Of a stretch of DNA of 64,000 nt, positions 30,611 to 39,664 are shown piece after piece. Numbering within the stretch: the stretch's first letter is position 1; each line of letters begins with the position of its first letter. The position numbers and the translations under genes were made by a program. The notes under the pieces are model-generated. The model worked only from the letters and a program-made list of their open reading frames with translations, made no database searches and was not told the DNA's origin. Source of the DNA: an uncultured Ruminococcus sp. (GTDB lineage Bacteria > Bacillota > Clostridia > Oscillospirales > Acutalibacteraceae). Location of the stretch: assembly GCA_902774325.1 (NCBI GenBank), contig CACYIC010000003.1, positions 20,949-84,948 on the forward strand, written 5' to 3'.

Positions 30611-31459
30611 CTATTCACCTTTCCTGAACAAGCCTATCAAAGAGAATACGCCGAAGGCGACGATATCGACCGCGACGATGGTTGAGCCTACCGGAGTGCT
30701 GAAAACGATCGAGATAAGAATTCCCGAAGCCGCGCAGAATACCGAGAGGCAAGCGGAACAAATAGTGACCGATTTAAAGCTCTTGAATATCCTCATGGCA
30801 GAGAGCGCCGGGAAAATAACGAGAGCGGAGATCAGCAGCGAGCCTACAAGATTCATCGCGAGCACGATGATCACCGCGATTATTACCGCGATTATCAGAT
30901 TGTAGAGCGTGACCTTTGTTCCCGTAGCGCGCGCGAAGCTCTCGTCGAAGGTCACTGAAAAGATCTTGTTGTAGAAGAAAACAAAGAGCAGAACAACAAG
31001 CACGGAGAGCACCGCGCAGATCCATACCTCGGCTTGAGTGAGGGTCAGAATGGAGGTCGAGCCGAAAAGCGTTGTGCAGACGTCTCCCGAGACGTTCGAG
31101 GAGGTGTTGAACACGTTCATCAGCAGATATCCGATCGCGAGCGCACCCACGGAGATCATCGCTACCGCGGCGTCGCCCTTTATTTTTGCTTTTTTGCCGG
31201 AGGCGAGAAGCAGGACGGCGCAGATTATCGTTACCGGCATAACTATTATCATTTCGTTGGTCAGTCCCAGAACCGCCGCGACAGCCATCGCTCCGAAGGC
31301 GACGTGAGAAAGTCCGTCGCCGATGAAGGAGAAGCGCTTGAGCACGAGCGCAACTCCCAAAAGCGAGGAACAAAGCGCTATCAGAACGCCGACGATCATC
31401 GCGTACCTCACAAAGGGATACTGAAAATAGAGGGTCAGCTTCTGCATTATCTCAGCCAT
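30611..31459 (-). CDS. Metal ABC transporter permease (ZnuB-like)
   Basis: The membrane component of an ABC-3 family metal importer, with about eight hydrophobic spans. Motifs SFIGDGLSHVAFGAMAVA and DESFARATGT are typical of ZnuB/TroC-type permeases. The ATG at 31459 overlaps the stop of the ATPase gene by eight bases. Specificity cannot be read directly, but the Fur-family regulator and binding protein in the operon point to zinc, or possibly manganese. Confidence 0.9.
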   Translation of the reverse strand: MAEIMQKLTLYFQYPFVRYAMIVGVLIALCSSLLGVALVLKRFSFIGDGLSHVAFGAMAVAAVLGLTNEMIIVMPVTIICAVLLLASGKKAKIKGDAAVAMISVGALAIGYLLMNVFNTSSNVSGDVCTTLFGSTSILTLTQAEVWICAVLSVLVVLLFVFFYNKIFSVTFDESFARATGTKVTLYNLIIAVIIAVIIVLAMNLVGSLLISALVIFPALSAMRIFKSFKSVTICSACLSVFCAASGILISIVFSTPVGSTIVAVDIVAFGVFSLIGLFRKGE

Positions 31460-32165
31460 GCGCTCTCTCCCCCTTTCGCCCGGCAAAAATCCTGTCGTAT
31501 CCGCTTTTCGCGAATTCCTCCGCCTTGCCGAAAAACACCTCGTCGCCGATATGGAGAACATGCGTCGCGTATTTGAGCGCCGCCCCGATATCGTGGGAGA
31601 TCATGATTATTGTGATCCCCTCCTTGTTGAGCGAGCTGATAAGCTCGTACATGTCGGCTGTCACCAGCGGGTCAAGACCGGAAACAGGTTCGTCGAGCAA
31701 GAGCATTTTTTTAGTAGCGCAGAGCGCCCTCGCGAGCAGCACGCGCTGCTGCTGACCGCCCGAAAGCTCGCGGTAGCAGCGCCTTTGGAGAGCTTCTATG
31801 CCCATTTTCTTCATATTCTCAAGCGCCGCCGCTTTTTCTGCGGCATTGTAAAACGGACGGACGCCGCATCTTCCCTGAAAGCCGGAAATCACGATCTCCC
31901 TTACCGAAGCGGGAAAGTCCCGCTGAACAAGCGTCTGCTGAGGAAGATATCCGATCTCATTGGGAGTCAGCCCGTCGCCGTAGGAGACCTTTCCCCTCAT
32001 CGGAGAGTGAAGCCCGAGCACGGTTTTCATAAGGGTGGATTTTCCCGAGCCGTTTTCACCGACTATACAAAGGTAATCGCCCTCGTCCACCGAGAAGCTG
32101 AGAGATGATATGATCTCCCTGCCCTCGTAGCCGAGCGCCAAATCGTCGCATACAAGCTGTGCCAT
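31452..32165 (-). CDS. Metal ABC transporter ATP-binding protein (ZnuC-like)
   Basis: The ATPase of the metal importer. Walker A GENGSGKST (about residues 36-44), signature LSGGQQQR, Walker B LLLDEP and the H-loop ISHD are all intact. The length of 237 residues is standard. It lies two bases after the substrate-binding protein gene and overlaps the permease gene. Confidence 0.93.
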   Translation of the reverse strand: MAQLVCDDLALGYEGREIISSLSFSVDEGDYLCIVGENGSGKSTLMKTVLGLHSPMRGKVSYGDGLTPNEIGYLPQQTLVQRDFPASVREIVISGFQGRCGVRPFYNAAEKAAALENMKKMGIEALQRRCYRELSGGQQQRVLLARALCATKKMLLLDEPVSGLDPLVTADMYELISSLNKEGITIIMISHDIGAALKYATHVLHIGDEVFFGKAEEFAKSGYDRIFAGRKGERAHG

Positions 32166-32167
32166 AT

Positions 32168-33160
32168 TTACTCCTTTGACTCAAGCGCCTCTTTCAGCGT
32201 TTCGAGATTTTTTTCCATAACAGAAATATAATTTGTGCCCTGCTTTAGGTTTTCCGAAGTCACCGACTGCATTGAGTCGAGCGAAAGGATTTCTACGTCA
32301 TTTCTGCCGGAGGTGTCGATCAGGGTCTGAGCGATCTTTTTATCCGATTTTTCAACCGTGATGACTGCGGGGAGCCCCAGCTCAACCAGCTTGTCGGAGA
32401 GGAAACGGATGGTTTTGAAGCTCGCCTCGGTTTCGGCTGAGCAGCCGATAAAGGCGGCGTAGTACTTCAGGCTGTAATCCTCGGTCAGATAGCGGAACGG
32501 AAAACGGTCTCCGAAAAGAAGCGTATCGTATTTCGCGGCTTTTACGGCTTTTTCGTAGTCGCCGTCGAGCGCCTTCAGCTTTTCGGAATAGCTCTTGTAA
32601 TTCGCCTCAAAGGAATCGGCGTGCTTGCTGTCGATCTCCCTGAGCCTTGCGCTGAGCTCGGCGCAGCAAAGCTCCGCGTTTTTGAGGGAGAGCCAGATAT
32701 GCTCGTCGTATTCGGGCTCTCCGTCCTCCTCTTCCTCCTCTTCCTCGCCCTGCATACCCTCGACGAGTTCCTCTTCTCTGAGCTTATCGGCAAGGACGTC
32801 TGAAAGCTTTACGGAAACCATATCGCTGTTCACGGATTCCTTCAAAGCGTCGTCAACCCATTTGTCGGATTCGCCGCCGACATATACGAACATATCGCAG
32901 GAAGAAATCTTTATCATGTCGTCCGCGGTCGGCTGATAGCTGTGAAGATCCGCTCCGTTGTCGAGGAGCATCGTAAGCTCGATATCCTCATCCTCCCCCG
33001 TAAGCTCCCTGAGCCAGTCGTAAATCGGGAAAACGGTCGTAACGATACGGAGCTTGCCGCCGTTGTCCCCCGCGCTCCCCCCCGAGCAGCCCGCGAAAGG
33101 CAGCACGAGCATGAGCGCCGACAATATAATCAGCAAAATTCTTTTCATAAGCTTCCTCAT
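32168..33160 (-). CDS. Metal-binding lipoprotein of the ABC importer (ZnuA-like)
   Basis: The extracellular substrate-binding protein of the metal importer. The signal peptide ends at the lipobox FAGC. Metal ligands of the ZnuA/TroA fold appear as His in DLHSYQP, His in DEHIWLS and a later acidic pair. A run of seven glutamates followed by DGEPEYDEH sits just before the second His, in the place where ZnuA proteins usually have a His-rich loop. The ATG at 33160 overlaps the regulator's stop; a second ATG at 33148 is also possible. Confidence 0.92.
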   Translation of the reverse strand: MRKLMKRILLIILSALMLVLPFAGCSGGSAGDNGGKLRIVTTVFPIYDWLRELTGEDEDIELTMLLDNGADLHSYQPTADDMIKISSCDMFVYVGGESDKWVDDALKESVNSDMVSVKLSDVLADKLREEELVEGMQGEEEEEEEDGEPEYDEHIWLSLKNAELCCAELSARLREIDSKHADSFEANYKSYSEKLKALDGDYEKAVKAAKYDTLLFGDRFPFRYLTEDYSLKYYAAFIGCSAETEASFKTIRFLSDKLVELGLPAVITVEKSDKKIAQTLIDTSGRNDVEILSLDSMQSVTSENLKQGTNYISVMEKNLETLKEALESKE

Positions 33161-33555
33161 TTCTTTTCCTTGCAAGCCTTGCATACCCCGTAGAGCACCG
33201 TGCTCGACTTGTCAATAGTAAATTCATCGTTGGCGGCAAGGCTTTTTACAAGCATCTCGGCGCCAGTTACGTTCATGTGATAGGTTTTTCCGCATTTCTC
33301 GCAGGAAAGATGAAGGCTGTCCTTGCACTCGTGAGCGTCGGTGTAAAGATAAAAGACCTCGCGGCTGCCGCTTTTGCTGAGTCGGCGGATCTTGCCCTCC
33401 TGCTCCAAATCGGACAAATTGCGGTAAACCGCGCTGATGCTTATTCCCTCGCCGTTCAAAGCGGCTTCGATCTGCTTTGCGGAAAGCTCCTCGTCGGCAT
33501 GACGGGAAAGGTAGCCGATCATCGCTTTTCTCTGCTTCGTCATGTATCTTGACAA
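33157..33555 (-). CDS. Fur-family metal regulator (Zur/PerR-like)
   Basis: A 132-residue Fur-family repressor. The winged helix is seen in AKQIEAALNGEGISISAVYRNLSDLEQEGKIRRL; the C-terminal CEKC and CKAC pairs form the structural zinc site. The TTG at 33555 was chosen because GGAGG lies eight bases upstream; no ATG is as well placed. It is the first gene of the operon it is likely to repress, with operators on both sides of its promoter. Zur (zinc) fits the operon content best, but PerR or Mur cannot be excluded from sequence. Confidence 0.9.
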   Translation of the reverse strand: MSRYMTKQRKAMIGYLSRHADEELSAKQIEAALNGEGISISAVYRNLSDLEQEGKIRRLSKSGSREVFYLYTDAHECKDSLHLSCEKCGKTYHMNVTGAEMLVKSLAANDEFTIDKSSTVLYGVCKACKEKK

Positions 33556-33569
33556 TACCCGCACCTCCA

Positions 33570-33590
33570 ATTTGCGATTCATTCGCAAAT
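33570..33590. promoter_or_regulatory. Downstream operator of the metal operon
   Basis: A 21-bp imperfect palindrome with half-sites ATTTGCGATT and ATTCGCAAAT (one mismatch) around a single central base. It begins two bases after the -10 box, where a bound repressor would block initiation. Confidence 0.8.
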
Positions 33591-33591
33591 C

Positions 33592-33620
33592 ATTATATCA
33601 CGTCCGTCTTATTATGTCAA
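33592..33620 (-). promoter_or_regulatory. Consensus promoter of the metal operon
   Basis: On the minus strand TTGACA (33615-33620) and TATAAT (33592-33597) are perfect hexamers 17 bases apart, enclosed by two Fur-type operators. Confidence 0.92.
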
Positions 33621-33623
33621 CAG

Positions 33624-33644
33624 ATTTGCGAATTATTCGCAAAT
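33624..33644. promoter_or_regulatory. Upstream operator of the metal operon
   Basis: A perfect 21-bp palindrome: half-site ATTTGCGAAT, central T, half-site ATTCGCAAAT. It ends three bases before the -35 box. Its 10-1-10 layout fits Fur-family boxes. Confidence 0.85.
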
Positions 33645-33693
33645 TTAATACTGTTACAAACGCGGAAACAGAAAGCATCATTAACGGCGGGCA

Positions 33694-33737
33694 AAACAAA
33701 AACGGCTCAAATCTCAGCATGAGAAATAAGCCGTCCT
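33694..33737 (-). terminator. Terminator of lysA
   Basis: On the minus strand an ACGGCT...GAGCCGT stem with an inner TCTC/GAGA pair is followed by TTTTGTTTT, 30 bases past the lysA stop. Confidence 0.8.
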
Positions 33738-33767
33738 ATTGTTTAAAAACTCACCGCGTCAAAGCGC

Positions 33768-35048
33768 TTATTCGGTAAGCTCCTTAAATTCGGAAAAGTC
33801 AAAGGTGGAGAAATAATCCCTCGGAGTTTCGGCGCGGCGGATGAGCTTATAGCTTCCGTCCTCGCAGAGCAGCACCTCGGCGCTGCGGAGCTTGCCGTTG
33901 TAATTGTAGCCCATTGAAAAGCCGTGAGCGCCCGTATCGTGGATATAGATTATATCGCCCTTGTCGATTTCGGGAAGCATACGGTCGATCGCGAACTTGT
34001 CGTTATTCTCGCAGAGTCCGCCCGTCACGTCGTACTTGTGGTCGCAGGGGGCGTTTTCCTTGCCCAAAACGGTGATATGGTGATATGAGCCGTACATGGC
34101 GGGGCGCATGAGATTCGCGGCGCAGGCGTCAAGTCCGATATAATCCTTGTAGATATGCTTCTCATGGATAGCCGTGGCGACCAGAGCGCCGAAGGGCGCG
34201 AGCATATATCTTCCGAGCTCGGTGTATATCTCGACGTCGCCCATACCGGCGGGCACAAGGATTTTTTCAAATTCGCGTCTCACGCCCTCGCCTATAACGG
34301 CAATATCGTTTTTGCTGTCCGTGGGCTTGTAGTCGACTCCTACTCCGCCCGAGAGGTTGATAAATTTGATGTGGACTCCCGTCTTTTCGTGAAGCCTTAC
34401 GGCGAGCTTGAAAAGAATTGCGGCGAGAGCCGGATAGTAACCGTTTGAAACCGTATTTGAGGCAAGAAAGGCGTGGATGCCGAAATCCTCCGCGCCGGCT
34501 TCCTTCAGCTCGATGAACGCCTTTTCCATCTGCTCCTCGGTCATGCCGTATTTTGAGTCGCCGGGGGTGTCCATTACCTGAACGCCGTCCTCACTGTCCG
34601 AAAGCTGAAATACTCCGCCGGGATTGTAGCGGCAGCAGATCGTCTTGGGAACTCCGCAGACCTTCTTGATGAAATCAACAAAGGTGTAGTCGTCCAGATT
34701 GATGTTCGCGCCCAGCTCGCGTGCGAGCTTCATATCCTCGACCGGAGTCACGTTTGAGCTGAACATGATCTCGCTTCCCGTGATCCCGCAAGCCTTGCAG
34801 AGCTGAAGCTCGGTGTAGGACGAGCAGTCCATGCCGCAGCCCTCCTCGGCGAGGAGCTTCATGATGTAGGGATTGGGCGTAGCCTTGACCGCGAAATATT
34901 CCTTGAAGCCCTTGTTCCAGCTGAATGCCTTGTAAAGCGCACGGGCGTTCTCCCTTATCCCCTTTTCATCATAGATATGGAAGGGCGTGGGGATATCCTT
35001 TATGATCTCCTTAGCCTTCTCAAGCGTGATAAACGGTTTCTTTTCCAT
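33768..35048 (-). CDS. lysA: Diaminopimelate decarboxylase
   Basis: LysA makes lysine from meso-diaminopimelate, using PLP. The PLP lysine is in FAVKATPNPY near residue 53; the SGGVGVDY loop binds the phosphate, GRYMLAPFGALV carries the substrate arginine-type contacts, and the active-site cysteine lies in GGLCENND. At 426 residues it is of the Fold III decarboxylase type. It is followed by engB two bases upstream on the same strand; this order is unusual and may only reflect read-through of the lon-engB operon. Confidence 0.9.
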   Translation of the reverse strand: MEKKPFITLEKAKEIIKDIPTPFHIYDEKGIRENARALYKAFSWNKGFKEYFAVKATPNPYIMKLLAEEGCGMDCSSYTELQLCKACGITGSEIMFSSNVTPVEDMKLARELGANINLDDYTFVDFIKKVCGVPKTICCRYNPGGVFQLSDSEDGVQVMDTPGDSKYGMTEEQMEKAFIELKEAGAEDFGIHAFLASNTVSNGYYPALAAILFKLAVRLHEKTGVHIKFINLSGGVGVDYKPTDSKNDIAVIGEGVRREFEKILVPAGMGDVEIYTELGRYMLAPFGALVATAIHEKHIYKDYIGLDACAANLMRPAMYGSYHHITVLGKENAPCDHKYDVTGGLCENNDKFAIDRMLPEIDKGDIIYIHDTGAHGFSMGYNYNGKLRSAEVLLCEDGSYKLIRRAETPRDYFSTFDFSEFKELTE

Positions 35049-35050
35049 CC

Positions 35051-35659
35051 TTATTCCTCCATTATACCCGAATTAAAATCTTCAATATACTCCCCGATCG
35101 TCTGCTTGACGTCGTCGAGACCGCTTCCGTCTATCGCGGAAAACGGTATAAGCTCTATACCCTCATAAGCCTCAAGCTCGTCCATTACCTCCTCAATGCG
35201 CTTCTCATAAGCCGTCTTTTTCAGCTTGTCCTTCTTTGTGAGGACAATGACAAAGGGGGCGTTGCACTGATAAAGGAAGTTGAGCATATCATAATCATCC
35301 TTGGTGGGCTTGTGGCGGATATCAATGATCTGAACGATCAGCGCGATATTCCTGCCGGCGGAGAGATATCCCTCCACAAGAGAAGCCCATCTTTCCTTCT
35401 CAGCCTTCGAGACCTTCGCGTAGCCGTAGCCCGGAAGATCGACCATGCGGAAGTCCCGCAGCTTATAAAAATTAATCGTCGCGGTTTTGCCGGGCTGGGC
35501 ACTTACTCTCGCGAGAGCCTTGCGCTGCACCAGCTTATTTATCAGCGAGGATTTTCCGACGTTTGAGTGACCGGAGAATACCACCTCCGGCATATCTGAC
35601 GGCGGAAGCTGCTTTACGGTCCCCGCCGCGAATTCAAAGCTCACTTCATTAAAATTCAT
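35051..35659 (-). CDS. engB: Ribosome biogenesis GTPase EngB (YsxC)
   Basis: EngB is an essential small GTPase that acts late in 50S assembly. G1 is GHSNVGKSS, G3 is DLPGYG and G4 is TKKD; the length of 202 residues is normal. Its GGAGGCGGAT ribosome binding site overlaps the lon stop (TAG), so lon and engB are coupled, the standard arrangement in Firmicutes. Confidence 0.96.
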   Translation of the reverse strand: MNFNEVSFEFAAGTVKQLPPSDMPEVVFSGHSNVGKSSLINKLVQRKALARVSAQPGKTATINFYKLRDFRMVDLPGYGYAKVSKAEKERWASLVEGYLSAGRNIALIVQIIDIRHKPTKDDYDMLNFLYQCNAPFVIVLTKKDKLKKTAYEKRIEEVMDELEAYEGIELIPFSAIDGSGLDDVKQTIGEYIEDFNSGIMEE

Positions 35660-35668
35660 ATCCGCCTC

Positions 35669-38074
35669 CTATTGCTTGACGCTCTGAGGCACAGCCTGAG
35701 AAGCGGGATGAAGCAGGATATCGTTCCACGCGCGCTCGCTGACCTGTATGGGATTGATCACCGCCAGCGAGATAACGTCCTTGAACTCCTCAACGGGCAC
35801 AAAGGTGATCCTGTCCCTCACAACGGGGTCAAACTCGCTGATATCAGGCTCGTTGGGCTTGGGGATGATAACGGTCGAAATGCCGTGCTTATATGCCGCC
35901 ATGCTCTTTTCCTTGAGTCCTCCGATAGCCAGCACCTTGCCGCGCAGGGTGATCTCGCCCGTCATAGCGATATCATGGCGCACCGGCTTGCCGGAAAGCG
36001 CCGAATAGATCGCCGTCGCCATGGTAATGCCCGCGGAGGGTCCGTCCTTGGGCACAGCGCCCTCGGGAGCATGGATATGGATATCCTTGTTCTTGTGAAA
36101 ATCCGAGTCGATACCGAGTACGTTGGCGTGACTGCGGATGCAGTTGATCGCGATCTTAGCCGACTCCTTCATGACGTCGCCGAGCGAGCCCGTGAGCTCG
36201 ATCTTTCCCGAGCCGTCCATGAGCGCGACCTCGATAGGCAGCAGCTCGCCGCCGACGGAAGTCCATGCGAGTCCGTTCACAACGCCGATCTCGTCCTTCT
36301 TGCCGAGAGCCTCGGGCAGATATTTCTTCTTGCCCAGCAGCTCGGGAATAAGCTTTTCGTCGATTTTGAAGCTATCCTCGGCGTTTTCGAGCTTTCTGAC
36401 CGCGCACTTGCGCATTATGGAAGCGATCACTCGCTCGAGCGTGCGGACGCCCGCCTCGCGGGTATAATAATCTATCAGGTAATAAATACCCTTTTGAGTG
36501 AATTTTAATTCTTTTGAAGAAAAACCATTCAATTCAAGCTGCTTGGGGATCAAATGCTTCTTGGCTATATTGAATTTTTCCTCGCGGGTGTAGCTGTTGA
36601 TCTCGATAAGCTCCATCCTGTCGAGCAGGGGCGCGGGGATCGTGCTCATATCGTTCGCGGTCGTTATGAAAATAACGTTTGAGAGATCGAAGGGCACGTC
36701 GATATAGTGATCCACAAACTTGTTGTTCTGCTCGATATCGAGCACCTCGAGCAGAGCCGAGGTCGGATCGCCCTTGTAGTCGCTGGCGAGCTTGTCTATC
36801 TCGTCGAGGATTATCAGGGGATTGTTTGAGCCCGCGTTCTGGATCGCGGACATGATCCGTCCGGAGATAGAGCCGATATAGGTGCGGCGGTGACCGCGGA
36901 TCTCAGCCTCATCCCTGACGCCGCCGAGCGCGATTCGCTGGCAGTTCCTGCCGATAGCGTCGGCGATCGACTTGGCGATAGAGGTTTTTCCGACTCCGGG
37001 AGGTCCCACAAAGCAGATGACCTGTCCCTTTTGCTTGTCGCTGAGAAGTCGGACGGCGAGCTGCTCTATGATGCGCTCCTTGATTTTTTCGAGTCCGAAG
37101 TGAGTTTTGTCAAGCTCCCTGCGGATCCTCGAAATATTGATCTTGTCCTTTGTGGACTTGTTCCAGGGCAGATCGAGAACCGTGTCGAGGTAGGTGCGGA
37201 TCACCGACGCCTCCTGGCTGCCGTAAGGCATTTTCATCAGCTTGCGGCATTCCTTGAGCAGAACCTCCTCGGATTTCTCGTCGAGCTTGAGCTCCTCGAT
37301 CCTGGCGGTGTACTCCTCCGCTTCCTCAGCGGGGTTGTCGTCCTCGCCCAGCTCCTCGTCTATTATCTTTCTCTGCTCTCTGAGGAAGAAATCGCGCTGG
37401 CTTTCGTCTATCCTCATGCGCGCCGCGCGGGTGATCTCGTCCTCTATCTTTAATATGTAATTTTCGTTTACAAGAACGTCAAGCACCAATTCAAGGCGCT
37501 CCCCGGGTGAGATGGTTTCAAGTATCTCCTGCTTGGTGACATAATCGAGGTTGATATTGCCCGCGATATAATCCGCGAGCTCGCCCGCCCGACGGCAGAG
37601 CGCGACCTTGAATATGATATCCGGCGCCATTTTCGGAGCGATCTCCATATACTCCTCAAACTGCTTTTTGAGCGCCCTCATGACAGCCGCCTCATGGGTA
37701 TCGGGCTCTTCCTGCTTTTCGGGGATGCTCTCTACCTCCGCGATGATAAAATCCTTTTCCCTGACGGGCGATAGCATTTTGGCGCGGAACTTGCCTTCTA
37801 TCACTATTCTGGTGACGTTGTCGGGCTGCTTGAGCACCTGGATCACCTTTGCTATTACTCCAACCTTATACAGATCCTTGTATTTCGGGTCATTTCCCGT
37901 GGGATCCTTTTGTGCGACAAGAAAAATAAGCTGATCGTGCTCCATAGCTCTTCTGATCGCCTGGACGCTCTTATCCCTGCCCACATCAAAATGGATAAGA
38001 GATTTTGGATATACAACCAAGCCCCTCAGTGGAAGAACCGGGACTTCAAAAACGCTGTTTTTTACGGTATCCAT
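35669..38074 (-). CDS. lon: ATP-dependent protease Lon
   Basis: Lon degrades damaged and regulatory proteins. The protein has an N-terminal substrate domain (residues 1-210), a coiled middle part, the AAA module (GPPGVGKTS near residue 355, ILDEIDK) and the C-terminal protease domain with the Ser-Lys dyad (Ser in KDGPSAGIT, Lys in LRGKVLAIGGLKEK). The 801-residue size is full length. The stop is TAG, immediately followed by the engB ribosome binding site, showing that amber works as a normal stop in this organism. Confidence 0.97.
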   Translation of the reverse strand: MDTVKNSVFEVPVLPLRGLVVYPKSLIHFDVGRDKSVQAIRRAMEHDQLIFLVAQKDPTGNDPKYKDLYKVGVIAKVIQVLKQPDNVTRIVIEGKFRAKMLSPVREKDFIIAEVESIPEKQEEPDTHEAAVMRALKKQFEEYMEIAPKMAPDIIFKVALCRRAGELADYIAGNINLDYVTKQEILETISPGERLELVLDVLVNENYILKIEDEITRAARMRIDESQRDFFLREQRKIIDEELGEDDNPAEEAEEYTARIEELKLDEKSEEVLLKECRKLMKMPYGSQEASVIRTYLDTVLDLPWNKSTKDKINISRIRRELDKTHFGLEKIKERIIEQLAVRLLSDKQKGQVICFVGPPGVGKTSIAKSIADAIGRNCQRIALGGVRDEAEIRGHRRTYIGSISGRIMSAIQNAGSNNPLIILDEIDKLASDYKGDPTSALLEVLDIEQNNKFVDHYIDVPFDLSNVIFITTANDMSTIPAPLLDRMELIEINSYTREEKFNIAKKHLIPKQLELNGFSSKELKFTQKGIYYLIDYYTREAGVRTLERVIASIMRKCAVRKLENAEDSFKIDEKLIPELLGKKKYLPEALGKKDEIGVVNGLAWTSVGGELLPIEVALMDGSGKIELTGSLGDVMKESAKIAINCIRSHANVLGIDSDFHKNKDIHIHAPEGAVPKDGPSAGITMATAIYSALSGKPVRHDIAMTGEITLRGKVLAIGGLKEKSMAAYKHGISTVIIPKPNEPDISEFDPVVRDRITFVPVEEFKDVISLAVINPIQVSERAWNDILLHPASQAVPQSVKQ

Positions 38075-38321
38075 TTTGTTTTCCTTTCCGTTGCTTCTAA
38101 AACTCTATCGGAGAGAATCGTCTGCTTTCAATTATATATAATATATAAGCATAATAATTTAGCATTATTTGCTGATTCGGATAGGCTGATAAATTATCAG
38201 CGCAATAAAGTATTTGCTTTGTCAACTGACAAAGGGCAATATCGCAGAACGGCAGCAGCCGAAATGCGGTATCGCCCGATATCGGAATAGGTCAACACAT
38301 ATAAATCAATCGGCGAAGGAA
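38075..38321. other. lon-clpX intergenic region
   Basis: No gene is seen. On the minus strand, TTGACA near 38217-38222 offers a -35 but the spacing to a -10 (GATAAT) is too long. A perfect 17-bp palindrome, GCTGATAA-A-TTATCAGC, lies at 38185-38201. A weak GC-rich hairpin at about 38234-38279 may terminate clpX. Confidence 0.5.
38185..38201. promoter_or_regulatory. Palindrome upstream of lon (candidate operator)
   Basis: A perfect 17-bp inverted repeat with a single central A, 111 bases before the lon start. It does not match the CIRCE element (TTAGCACTC) or the CtsR heptamer, so its binding protein is unknown. Confidence 0.5.
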
Positions 38322-39650
38322 TTATGCCGGACTGCGCTTTGAGCGCTTACCGATTTCTTTTTTGGGGAGCTTCACCGGAAAGACTTTTTTCTCCTTGCGG
38401 CGGGTGATCTGGGGCTGCGCGCCGTCCTCTACAACAGACTTGGAGATAACTATGCGGTCGATAGTTTCATCCGAAGGCGTCTCGTACATCAAATCGCGGA
38501 GGATATCCTCCATGATGCCGCGCAGTCCGCGGGCGCCTGTATGCTGGTCGTGAGCGCGCTGAGCAATCGCCCTGAGCGCTTCATCCTCAAAATACAGCTC
38601 CACCCCGTCGAGCTCAAAGAGCTTTTTGAACTGGGAAACAATAGAGTTTTTCGGAACGGTCAGTATCTGTATCAGAGCGTCCGTATCAAGACCGCTGAGA
38701 GCGGTTATTACGGGAAGTCTGCCTATGAGCTCGGGGATGATCCCGAATTTGATCAGATCCTGAGCCGTGACCTCCTTCATCCAGTCGGTATCGTCAAGCT
38801 CCTTTCGGGACTTGACGACCGATTCAAAGCCGATGACCGAATTGTTCTGGCGCTTCTCGACGATTTTTTCAAGTCCGTCAAAGGCGCCGCCGCAAATAAA
38901 GAGGATATTTTTGGTGTCGATCTGTATAAATTCCTGCTGAGGGTGCTTTCTGCCTCCCTGGGGAGGAACGTTAGCGACCGTACCCTCAACGATCTTCAGC
39001 AAGGCCTGCTGAACTCCCTCGCCGCTTACGTCGCGGGTGATCGAGGGGTTCTCGGACTTGCGGGCGATCTTATCTATTTCATCAATATAAATTATTCCGC
39101 ATTCGGCGCGCTCGATCTCATAATCCGCCGCCTGAATGAGCTTGAGGAGGATGTTTTCAACATCCTCGCCGACATATCCCGCCTCTGTCAGAGTCGTGGC
39201 GTCGGCGATGGCAAACGGAACGTCAAGAGCCTTTGCGAGCGTCTGGGCAAGAAGGGTCTTTCCAACGCCCGTGGGTCCGAGCAGGAGCACGTTGCTCTTC
39301 GCGAACTCAACGGAATCGTCGCCCGAGAAAACACGCTTGTAGTGGTTGTAGACAGCCACGCTCAAGGTGACCTTGGCTTCGTCCTGTCCGATAACATATT
39401 CATCGAGGATCGCCTTGATCTCCTTGGGCTTCAAAAGCTCCGAGAAATCCTGCTCCGGAAGCTCGGGAGCGGCGGGGCCGCTTAAACTGTCCCTTCTGAT
39501 CTCGCCCGACTGCTCGAGTATGCTCATGCACAGCTCCACGCAATGATCACAGATATATGCTCCGTTGCCGGAGATCAGACGGTTCGCCATATTCTGAGGC
39601 TTGCCGCAGAAAGAGCAGTAGATTTCCTTTTCGTTGTTCTTGTTAGCCAT
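38322..39650 (-). CDS. clpX: ATP-dependent Clp protease ATP-binding subunit ClpX
   Basis: ClpX unfolds substrates and feeds them to ClpP. The N-terminal C4 zinc domain (CSFC ... CDHC), Walker A GPTGVGKT near residue 122, Walker [10 protein letters not shown], and the ClpP-docking IGF loop (SVIGFES) are all present. The length of 442 residues is normal. It follows clpP by 14 bases and belongs to the tig-clpP-clpX-lon block. Confidence 0.97.
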   Translation of the reverse strand: MANKNNEKEIYCSFCGKPQNMANRLISGNGAYICDHCVELCMSILEQSGEIRRDSLSGPAAPELPEQDFSELLKPKEIKAILDEYVIGQDEAKVTLSVAVYNHYKRVFSGDDSVEFAKSNVLLLGPTGVGKTLLAQTLAKALDVPFAIADATTLTEAGYVGEDVENILLKLIQAADYEIERAECGIIYIDEIDKIARKSENPSITRDVSGEGVQQALLKIVEGTVANVPPQGGRKHPQQEFIQIDTKNILFICGGAFDGLEKIVEKRQNNSVIGFESVVKSRKELDDTDWMKEVTAQDLIKFGIIPELIGRLPVITALSGLDTDALIQILTVPKNSIVSQFKKLFELDGVELYFEDEALRAIAQRAHDQHTGARGLRGIMEDILRDLMYETPSDETIDRIVISKSVVEDGAQPQITRRKEKKVFPVKLPKKEIGKRSKRSPA

Positions 39651-39664
39651 GAGAAGTCCTCGCC

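Noticed and set aside
38075..38321. CIRCE or CtsR operator controlling lon/clpX
   Set aside because: No TTAGCACTC-N9-GAGTGCTAA and no tandem GGTCAAA heptads; only an unrelated palindrome is present.
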